In this document: positions 14,201-26,200 of the stretch, one piece after another
Position numbering within the stretch: position 1 is the stretch's first letter
Layout: each line of letters opens with the position of its first letter
Assembly: GCA_030549495.1 (NCBI GenBank)
Contig: JAUIRK010001046.1
Location: 124,001 to 188,000 of the forward strand
Source: Nectonema munidae
Lineage: Eukaryota > Nematomorpha > Nectonematoida > Nectonematidae
Direction of reading: 5' to 3'
Length of the DNA: 64,000 bases
The notes under the pieces: model-generated
Database searches by the model: none
What the model was told of the DNA's origin: nothing
The model's input: only the letters and a program-made list of their open reading frames with translations
Translations under genes and position numbers: made by a program

Positions 14201-17200
14201 TGAAAGTTTTTCCTTCATTCCACATCAATGATTCAAGTTCGTAATGCTAAACAAAATATTAGGTGTCGAAAATTTGTAATTTTTCACCTCTACTTACCCG
14301 TTTTAAAATATAAAGTTTAGGTTTATAATTTATACCGATAGAATTCGATCAAAGTTCTTAAACAATATAACAAGGTGAAATAAGGTGGGTAGTAAATTTA
14401 TCGACAAATATTTTACCATTTTTTTATATATAGCTTTCATACTTTTTAACTCATGAAACTAATTTTTTTATTTTATAATTTTTTTTAAAAATTAGTACGC
14501 GTTTATGTGCGTGTGTCTATAAAATAAAGTTTAACAACATTTTTAAAAAGTAAAATTTATTAAAACAAGTTAAATTTGTCATACCCATTAAGTCCCAATG
14601 CTCCCATTTGGGAACAAGTAATTTCATCTACGCCTGCTTTTTTCAATGACTTTGAATATAAATCGTCTGAGTTTTTTAGATATCGTCTGATTTCTATGAT
14701 ACTTAATGGGCTAAATAAATTCTTTTTCATAGCTTATAAAACATAAATTTTACAATTTATAGTGAAAATATTAAAAAATTATTTTACGATGAATTACAGT
14801 CTATCAATTTTCTGCGTTAAATTTACAATGAAGCATGAAATAAACATAGAAATCTTGGTTTTACACTTTTTTGTTATCCATAATCTTCTGAAAATGACAA
14901 TATTGCTTATAGGATCTTATAACGCGATTTTCATGCCAAAGGATAATTACGTTATATATTTTGACAAAGTTTGACTCTTATTTTCCCAATTTTTTAAACT
15001 AAATTTTCAGCAATAAAGCAATTTTGAAAAGTAAAAAAATTCTTTTAGGTCTTAATAGCGATTTTATATTTAATATATATGATTTTAGTTTAGTTAATTC
15101 ATATAAAAAACTGTCTAATAAATGCGTATCGCAAGTACCAAATGAATTTTGCTCCAACCATTGTGCTTCTAATGGGTAATAGTGTTATTTTAGAGTCTGA
15201 ATTATTCAAAAAGTTTGTGAATTATCTACCTTACCTCTAATAAATATTTTGTGTGAATACATTCTCTCTATTTCCAACCGTAGTAGATAAAATTATAGGA
15301 AAATAAAAAAGATGATGATATTATTTTTAAAAATATCCTTTGATACCTCAATCTTTTTTTAACAAGGCTCCGTTTTTTGAAAATTAGTCGTCTGCTTATC
15401 CTTTTCAATGTATCTTTTTATAACGCAGTTGATTTTTGTTGTTGTATTGGACGGCCTGAAAGTGTACACACGCTCATTTTATCTTCTCTCTATGAGTAAC
15501 TTTTTAGTTTTCCAATATATTTTCAGTTTGAAGAACGCGAGAAAAAGAGGTATAAAATGGAGCAAGCGAGATTGGAAGCGAAACACAAGCGTCAAATTGA
15601 AGACTTCAAATTCAGCACCGAGTCTTTTCTGAAAGAACTCGAGCTACATCAGGTAAAAATTCACTTTTCTGAAGCCTTTTGTTGATTCCTAAAATGTAAA
15701 GCTATCGATCTGCATCATGAATGCTAAGCATTCCCTGATCAAAAAAGGATACTTAAAAATTTTTCAGTAGAACAAATTTCGTTTGAATATGATATTGAAT
15801 CTTCTTATTCAAAAATGTTGATTTTATTGATGAATTAAAGTGATTTGATTTGTTTTAGCATGAGAAACGTAAGATGTTGATGGAGCATGAAACTTTGAAG
15901 TTGAAGCAAAAGGATGATGAATACGAATTTGAGCACGGAGAATGGAGTAAAACTTTAAAGCATCGAAAAAAGGTTTATTCTGTTTCTAACATCTTTCTCT
16001 CTCTATATCAGAGGTCTGGCAAGACCTCCGGGGAGACAACTCGCAAAACTTGCCAGCCTTATCAGAGGTCTGGCAAGACCTCCGGGGAGACAACTCGCAA
16101 AACTTGCCAGCCTTGTTATATATTTAAATGTGTAAATCGTAAAATGCTTTAAAAATATACTTAAAATAAAAATTTTCAAAAAATATTTTACATACATATT
16201 GAAAGCCACATTTCAAAAATTCTACCTAAAAGTTCAAAAAATTTAACTTTGAAATTGCAGTTTTATTTCATAAAAACTATATGATTGGTTGAAATGTTTA
16301 TGTAATATATGATAATAATACTACTACTACTACCAATACTACTTTTTGCAAATTTTTACTTGTTTGATTTGAAGAAAGAATTAAACTGTTTTTCAATATT
16401 TCTTTTTCATGATATATATATCATTAGAAAGCTTATCGTTTGCTACATACTCTAGAATAATTTATTTTTGCAAAAATTTTAAAAAATTTTAATAAATGGA
16501 CATTACTTCGAAAAATTTTGTCTAAATTTTTGAAAAAATTACGGACCACCTTTTTGTTTAAGCATAATGTGTCTTTTTTAAAAAAAAATTAAATGAAAAT
16601 GGTGTCATTGGAAAGGTATACTCTTTGTGGTTAACATAAGCTAGGTTATACAAATAAATATATTTTCATTTTTCCAAAATCTGCTTTTATGTGAGGTCAG
16701 TCAAGTTTTATCTAGTTTCAAAAAATACCAATAATAATTAACGTTCTTAATTTATAAAATATTTTTTGAATATTTTATATTCACAATGGTAAAATATGAT
16801 TTTTCACATTTTAAAATTTCATAGTTAAAGAAAACTGTCGAAAATTAATATATATTTTTTACTTTTTATGGGTCAGTAGTATAGGTCAGTATAATGTTTT
16901 TCTAATAAATTTAAAATTATTTTTGAAGTGAAAAATGTTGATCGAATGTACAAGATTTGAAGCTATACTCTTTGTGGGTAAAATACGCTAGGTTTTACAA
17001 ATAAATATATTTTTATTTTTTCAAAATCCGCTTTTATGTGAGGTCAGTCAACTTTTATCTAGTTTAAAAAAATACCAATAATTAACGTGATGAGTTTATA
17101 TATTATTTCTTCAAAATTTTATATTCACAAAGGTAGAATATGGGTTTTAACATTTTAAAATGTCATAGTTAAATAAAACTGTCGAAAATTAATATATATT

Positions 17201-20200
17201 TTTTACTTTTTATGGGTCAGTAGAGGTCAGTATAATATTTTTCTAATAAATTTTAAATTTTTTTTCAAGTGAAAAATGTCGATTAAATGTAAGAGTTTTG
17301 TTTGATAATCGTAGTCTACTTTTATTTAGTTTAGATACAACCTTTCTAATTTTTAACGAAGGGCATTCGTTAAAAATTATACCGACAGTTTGCGAAGAAT
17401 AAATCACATTATTGATTGATTTTAGAGCATAATTATGCGAAGAAAGATGAACACATTTTGCATTACGCGTTTGTGAGCGCAGTGAATTCTGCACGCGTGT
17501 GTGGTTTTGTCGATTGAATGTACGAGTTTTGTTGGATAATCGTAGTCTACTTTTATTTAGTTTAGAAACAACCTTTCTAATTTTTAACGAAGGGCATTTG
17601 TTATATTTATACCGACAGTGTGCGAAGAATAAATCACATTATTGATTGATTTTAGAGCATAACTATGGGAAGAAAGTTTAACACATGTTGCATTACGCGT
17701 TTGTGAGCGCAGTGAATTCTTATCTCGCATACGCTTCACCACATCTTTAGCACGCGTGTGTGGTTTATTTTATCGGGCTAGTGTACGCTTAGTTTATTTG
17801 TAGTGTTCCTAGCTTAAATCTTAGTCAAATATTAAAACGCTTATAACTTTCACATTTCTCAACAAAATGCATCATGCGATATACCAAATTAAAGCATTTT
17901 TTATGGCCTTTCAGAATACATTACTTATATCATAAGTACTTAAGAAATGCCATTTTACTGTTTTTATTTTCCATGGGCTTCATACCATTAATTAGCAGAT
18001 AAGGGATGCATTTTAAACTAAAGCTCCTTTCATTATGACAAATTTTTACCTATATTATGTGACAATTTCCAGCACAATTATAAAGCGACTCTACTCTCAG
18101 AATTTAAATTTATTTGTAGATTTTTATAAAATAGTATTAGTTTTTCCATTTTTTTATAAATTAACCTTCGTTTTTTTTATTGGTCAGTATAAACTTTTTC
18201 TAATAAATTTAAAATTATTTTTGAAGTGAAAAATGTAGATCGAATGTACAAGTTTTGTTGGATAATCGTAGTCCACTATTTATTTTTAGATTTTTATAAA
18301 ATCATTTTAGTTTTCAGTTTTTTATATATTAACATTAGTTTTTTACTTCTTTTGAAGTGCGGGTTTGATTTACACTTTGATTCGAAAAAAATATGTTTTG
18401 GATAAATATTATTTTATTATTGTTTATTGCATATAAATTTTTAAAGAGAAGATAAATAGATCAAAATATGTGTTATAATCAATTTTTATCAATAAGTAAT
18501 CTCATGAATTTATTTTTTTTTCACTTTAATCCTAAATTTATTTCTATATTTTTATAAAATAATTATAATTTTCGACATCCACATTGAAGAAATAATGAGT
18601 TTTGTTGGATAATCATAGTCTACTTTTATTTAGATTAGATACAACCTTTATAAGGGATGCATTTTAAACTAAAGCTCCTTTCATTTGGACAAATTTTTAC
18701 CTATATTATGTGATAATTTCTAACACAATTATAAAGCGACTCTACTCTCAGAATCTAAATTTATTTGTAGATTTTGAATTAATCAACCAAAATTCTCACA
18801 TACGCTTCACCACATCTTTAGCACGCGTGTGTGGTTTCGATTGAATGTACGAGTTTTGTTGGATAATCGTAGTCTACTTTTATTTAGTTTAGATACAACC
18901 TTTCTAATTTTTAACGAAGGGCATTCGTTATATTTATACCGACAGTGTGCGAAGAATAAATCACATTATTGATTGATTTTAGAGCATAACTATGCGAAGA
19001 AAGTTTAACACATGTTGCATTACGCGTTTGTGAGCGCAGTGAATTCTTATCTCGCATACGCTTCACCACATCTTTAGCACGCGTGTGTGGTTTATTTTAT
19101 CGGGGTAGTGTACGCTTAGTTTATTTGTAGTGTTCCTAGGTTAAATCTTAGTCAAATATTAAAACGCTTATAACTTTCACATTTCTCAACAAAATGCATC
19201 ATGCGATATACCAAATTAAAGCATTTTTTATGGCCTTTCAGAATACATTACTTATATTATAAGTCCTTAAGAAATACCATTTTACTGTTTATATTTTCCA
19301 TGGGCTTCATACCATTAATTAGCAGATAAGGGATGCATTTTAAACTAAAGCTCCTTTCATTAGGACAAATTTTTACCTATATTATGTGACAATTTCCAGC
19401 ACAATTATAAAGCGACTCTACTCTCAGAATCTAAATTTATTTGTAGATTTTTATAAAATAGTATTAGTTTTTCCATTTTTTTTATAAATTAACCTTTGTT
19501 TTTTTTATTGGTCAGTATAGTGTTTTTCTAATAAATTTAAAATTATTTTTGAAGTAAAAAATGTAGATCGAATGTATAAGTTTTGTTGGATAATCGCAGT
19601 CCACTATTTATTTTTGATTTTTATAAAATCATTTTAGTTTTCGGTTTTTTATAAATTAACATTAGTTTTTTACTCCTTTTGAATTAATCATCCAAAATTT
19701 AAGTGTGGGTTTGATTTACACTTTGATTCGAAAAAAATTTGTTTTGGATAAATATTATTAAATTTAAAATTATTTTTGAAGTAAAAAATGTAAACCGAAT
19801 GTATAAGTTTTGTTGGATAATCGCAGTCCACTATTTATTTTTGATTTTTATAAAATCATTTTAGTTTTCGGTTTTTTATAAATTAACATTAGTTTATAAA
19901 AACTCCTTTTGAATTAATCATCCAAAATTTAAGTGTGGGTTTGATTTACACTTTGATTCGAAAAAAATTTGTTTTGGATAAATATTATTAAATTTAAAAT
20001 TATTTTTGAAGTAAAAAATGTAAACCGAATGTATAAGTTTTGTTGGATAATCGCAGTCCACTATTTATTTTTGATTTTTATAAAATCATTTTAGTTTTCG
20101 GTTTTTTATAAATTAACATTAGTTTATAAAAACTCCTTTTGAATTAATCATCCAAAATTTAAGTGTGGGTTTGATTTACACTTTGATTCGAAAAAAATTT

Positions 20201-23200
20201 GTTTCGGATAAATATTATTTTTATTATTGTTTACTGCATATAAATTTCTAAAGAGAAGATAAATAGATCAAAATATGTGTTTTAATCAATTTTTTTAAAT
20301 AAGTAATAGTTAAATAAAACTGTCGAAAATTAATATTTATTTTTTTACTTTTTATGGGTCAGTAGTATAGGTCAGTATAATGTTTTTCTAATAAATTTTA
20401 AATTTTTTTTCAAGTAAAAAATGTCGATTGAATGTACGAGTTTTGTTGGATAATTTCGTAGTCTACTTTTATTTAGTTTAGATATCTTTTTAATTTTTAA
20501 CGAATGTCATTTGAAGAAATATTTTTTCAGAATAAAGAGAATAGAAAACTCTTCTCTAATATGTAATGATATATTCTCATAACCTGTACGGTTGAACGCG
20601 GGTAGACAACTTGAGTGTTATCTCCAACCCGTATATTACGATGATTCATCTCCAACCTGTATACTACGATGATTCATCTCAAACCTGTATACTACGGTGA
20701 TTCATCTTCAACCTGTATACTACGATGGTTTCTATTCCATGTAAAAATAACTAGGGAGACAATGTTCAACTTTCTTTTCACATTCTGCTAGATGTAAGAT
20801 TTGATATACCTCATTCGGGGAGACGATGCTACATAAGTTATTACCTATATACCTGTATACTACGTTGGTTCATCTCCGACCTGTATACCGCGATAATTCA
20901 TCTCCAACCTATCAGTTCATATTTTGCTAGATGTAAGATTTGATATACCTCATTCGGGGAGAGGATGTTAGATAAATTATTAATTTTTTCACGATATTAA
21001 ATAATATATTTTATCAAATAATCAAAATAAAATTCTGTAATCAAAGAATCGAAAAATATTCTTTAAAAAATAAAAAAATATCAAACTTTCTGTTCATATT
21101 TTGCTACCTCATACGATGTTACAAAAGTTATTACCTATACTTTGCAATTTGCACGATTTTAAATATTATATTTGTCGAATAATCAAAGAATCGAAAAATG
21201 TTCAAATCAAAAAATATAAGCTTATCGTTTGCTACATACTCTAGAATAATTTATTTTTGCAAAAGTTTTAACAAATTTTAATAAATGGACTTTACTTCGA
21301 AAAATTTTGTCTAAATTTTTGAAAAAATTACGGACCACCTTTTTATTTAAGCATAATGTGAAGATTTTTAAAAAAAAATTGAATGAAAATGATATCATTG
21401 GAAATGTATACTCTTTGTGGTTAACATAGGCTAGGTTATACAAATAAATATATTTTCATTTTTCCAAAATCTGCTTTTATGTGAGGTCAGTCAAGTTTTA
21501 TCTAGTTTCAAAAAATACCAATAATAATTAACGTTCTTAATTTATATAATATTTTTTCAATATTTTATATTCACAAAGGTAAAATATGATTTTTTACATT
21601 TTAAAATTTCATAGTTGAAGAAAACTGTCGAAAATTAATATATATTTTTTACTTTTTATGGGTCAGTAGTACAGGTCAGTATAATGTTTTTCTAATAAAT
21701 TTAAAATTATTTTTAAAATGAAAAATGTTGATCGAATGTACAAGATTTAAAGCTATACTCTTTGTGGGTAAAATAGGCTAGGTTTTACAAATAAATATAT
21801 TTTTATTTTTTCAAAATCCGCTTTTATGTGAGGTCAGTCAACTTTTATCTAGTTTCAAAAAATACCAATAATTAACGTGATGAGTTTATATATTATTTCT
21901 TCAAAATTTTATATTCACAAAGGTAGAATATGGTTTTTAACATTTTAAAATGTCATAGTTAAATAAAACTGTCGAAAATTAATATTTATTTTTTACTTTT
22001 TATGGGTCAGTAGTATAGGTCAGTATAATATTTTTCTAATAAATTTTAAATTATTTTTCAAGTGAAAAATGTTGATTAAATGTACGAGTTTTGTTTGATA
22101 ATCGTAGTTTACTTTTATTTAGTTTAGATTATACCTTTCTAATTTTTAACGAAGGGCATTCGTTATATTTATACCGACAGTGTGCGAGGAATAAATCACA
22201 TTATTGATTGATTTTAGAGCATAATTATGCGAAGAAAGATTAATACATGTTGCATTACGCGTTTGTGAGCGCAGTGAATTCTTATCTCACATACGCTTTA
22301 CCACATCTTTAGCACGCGTGTGTGGTTTATTAATGTCGATTGAATGTGCGAATTTTGTTGGATAATCGTAGTCTACTTTTATTTAGTTTAGATACAACCT
22401 TTCTAATTTTTAACGAAGGGCATTCGTTATATTTATACCGACAGTGTGCGAAGAATAAATCACATTATTGATTGATTTTAGAGCATAATTATGCGAAGAA
22501 AGATTAACACATGTTGCATTACGCGTTTGTGAGCGCAGTGAATTCTTATCTCGCATACGCTTCACCACATCTTTAGCACGCGTGTGTGGTTTATTTTATC
22601 GGGCTAGTGTACGCTTAGTTTATTTGTAGTGTTCCTAGCTTAAATTTTAGTCAAATATTAAAACGCTTATAACTTTCACATTTCTCAACAAAATGCATCA
22701 TGCGATATACCAAATTAAAGCATTTTTAATGGGCTTTCAGAATACATTACTTATATCACAAGTACTTAAGAAATACCTTTTACTGTTTTTATTTTCCATG
22801 GGCTTCATACCATTAATTAGAAGATAAGGGATGCATTTTAAACTAAAGCTCCTTTCATTATGACAAATTTTTACCTATATTATGTGACAATTTTCAGCAC
22901 AATTATAAAGCGACTCTACTCTCAGAATCTAAATTTATTTGTAGATTTTTATAAAACAGTATTAGTTTTTCCATTTTTTTTATAAATTAACCTTCGTTTT
23001 TTTTTTGGTCAGTATAATCTTTTTCTAATAAATTTAAAATTATTTTTGAAGTGAAAAATGTAGATCGAATGTACAAGTTTTGTTGGATAATCGTAGTCCA
23101 CTATTTATTTTTAGATTTTTATAAAATCATTTTAGTTTTCAGTTTTTTATATATTAACATTAGTTTTTTACTTCTTTTGAAGTGCGGGTTTGATTTACAC

Positions 23201-26200
23201 TTTGATTCGAAAAAAATATGTTTTGGATAAATATTATTTTATTATTGTTTATTGCATATAAATTTTTAAAGAGAAGATAAATAGATCAAAATATGTGTTT
23301 TAATCAATTTTTATCAATAAGTAATCTCATGAATTTATTTTTTTTTCACTTTAATCCTAAATTTATTTCTATATTTTTATAAAATAATTATAATTTTCGA
23401 CATCCACTTTGAAGAAATAATGGGTTTTGTTGGATAATCATAGTCTACTTTTATTTAGATTAGATACAACCTTTATAAAGGATGCATTTTAAACTAAAGC
23501 TCCTTTCATTTGGACAAATTTTTACCTATATTATGTGATAATTTCTAACACAATTATAAAGCGACTCTACTCTCAGAATCTAAATTTATTTGTAGATTTT
23601 GAATTAATCAACCAAAATTTAAATGCGGGTTTGATTTACACTTTGATTCGAAAAAATATGTTTTGGATAAATATTATTTTTATTATTGTTTACTGCATTA
23701 AATTTAAGGAGATAAGGGATGCATTTTAAACTAAAGCTTTTTTCATTTGGACAAATTTGTACCTATATTCTGTGACAATTTCCAGCCCAATTATAAAGCG
23801 ACTCTACTTTCAGAATCTAAATTTATTTGTATATTGAAGAAATATTTTTTCAGTATAAAGAGTTTAGAAAACTCTTCTCTAATATGTAATGATATATTCT
23901 CATCTAAATTTATTTGTATATTGAAGAAATATTTTTTCAGTATAAAGAGTTTAGAAAACTCTTCTCTAATATGTAATGATATATTCTCATAACCTGTACG
24001 GTTGAACGCGGGTAGACAACTTGCGTGTTATCTCCAACCCGTATATTACGATGATTGTTCTCCAACCTGTATTCTACGATGATTCATCTCCAAACTATAT
24101 ACTACAATGATTCATCTCCAACCTGTATACTACGATAATTCATCTCCAACCTGTATACTACGATGATTCATCTTCAACCTGTATACTACGATGGTTTCTA
24201 TTCCATGTACAAATAACAAGGGAGACAATGTTCAACTTTTTGTTCACATTCTGCTAGATGTAAGATTTGATATACCTCATTCGGGGAGACGATGCTACAT
24301 AAGTTATTACCTATATACATTATTTGTCGAATAATCAAAGAATCGAAAAATGTTCAAATCAAAAAATATTTATTCTTTTTAAATATATCGTTGGCTCCCC
24401 TTACTTTTAGTTTCGTATGTGCATAATTTGATAAAAATTAATTATTAAAGACTAGGTTTATCTTTCAATTTTAAAAGTAAGGGGAGCCAACGATATATTT
24501 AAAAAGAATAAATAAATTTTGATTTGAACATTTTTCGATTCTTTGATTATTCGACAAATAATGTATATAGGTAATAACTTATGTAGCATCGTCTCCCCGA
24601 ATGAGGTATATCAAATCTTACATCTAGCAGAATGTGAACAGAAAGTTGAACATTGTCTCCCTTGTTATTTGTACATGGAATAGAAACCATCGTAGTATAC
24701 AGGTTGAAGATGAATCATCGTAGTATACAGGTTGGAGATGAATTATCGTAGTATACAGGTTGGAGATGAATCATTGTAGTATATAGTTTGGAGATGAATC
24801 ATCGTAGAATACAGGTTGGAGAAGAATCATCGTAAAATACGGGTTGGAGATATATATATATATAAATATTCACAACTTTTTATTTCTTATTATCGGTCAT
24901 AACAGGAATGGCTGCAACCGTATATTTGGTATGAAGTAGACATGAATTTGTTTATCTCTTTAAGTTGCAGACTTATCATATGTTTGTCTTTTTCAATCAG
25001 ATTTCGTATAACTTAATAGGAAACTTGTGTCCCGTTTTGTTCAACCCTTTAAGGACCAGGCCTTGAAAAATAATTCCCTTAGACCATTAGGACACTAAAG
25101 GATTACACCAAGTGATATATATATTCCTCCTTCTTATAATAATTTCTTGCTCAGGTTTGTTTGCATTTCAACAAAAATATCAATTGTATTTTTGCGTGCT
25201 GTTGATTTTCCTTTAAAAATAAACCCTTGCTTGGGCAGTTGGTTATTTAACGATCGTATCATCATCATCATCATCATCCATTCGCTCTAATGAGCAGGTC
25301 TTTGTCCTGGCGAGCCAAGGTTGACTATTTAACGATCGTATATCTTTGTATTATTTCAGACATGATTTGAAATCACAAGAGATCTTTTTTTAGGATTGCG
25401 AACAGCTTTCCGAAGTTCATTTATGTACATTAAATGATGCTGAGATTTCATGAAGAAAGAAAAGAGTATATATATAATTGATATAATAATAATCAGTACG
25501 AGTTTATTCACAGGATAATCAACCACTGTAGAAAAATTTTTACTGCTTTTTTGAGATATTTCGGTGTATGGGTCTCTAATGACAATATGTATGCATTTGT
25601 ATGTCTAGATATTTTTTGTCATACGTGTATTATTACAAATAAATACGAAAGTTTTTGTCAAGAATGTGAAGAAATGTATATGTATGTGTGGGTTTACGAT
25701 TTCGCAAAAACTAAACCTCAACCATAACACTAACGCTAATTTTACACTAATCCTAACCCCGGCAATATGTTTCCAAATCTTTACACATTAAGGCCCATTT
25801 AGAAATTGGTGGAGCACTTATCAACCCTTATGCAAATTGAGGATCAAATTTGAAAAGTTAGAATCAGCTGTCGGGTGTCTATTATCGTCAACGTATCCCA
25901 CAAACAATCGTTACCAACAAAGATCACATGAAACGAAATTAATGTTGTATTGTCTACTGTGAAAACTTTGTGATTTTTATCAAATAGGACATTCCGTGTC
26001 AATTCAATCAGCCATTTTTTCCACGTATATGATTTTTTAATGGTATACTTATAGAAATCGTTAAGATAAGCTTGACAACGTTTTTCCCAACTTCATAAAG
26101 CATATGGTTTTCCAGATATAAACTCAAAAACTTGGTTCAAAGGGGTTATTTTTGTAAAAATTGAGAATTCTATAAGCTTGAAATCTTTGCGATCGTTGTA

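Larger units (their letters stand above)
16431..21216. repeat. complex satellite in the last intron, higher-order copy 1
   Basis: Composed of: two about 355-bp units with the GAGGTCAGTCAA motif (around 16692 and 17040); several about 240-260-bp units containing GTTTGTGAGCGCAGTGAATT (around 17470, 17700, 19026); units with AAAACGCTTATAACTTTCAC (17836, 19159); three about 229-bp tandem units (19540-20215); and a 28-bp minisatellite (20580-20920). There is no coding capacity. The same ordered units recur from 21217. Confidence 0.85.

Noticed and set aside
20580-24200. Regular 28-bp repeats resembling a CRISPR array
   Set aside because: The repeats are head-to-tail without unique spacers and sit in an animal intron; this is a minisatellite.
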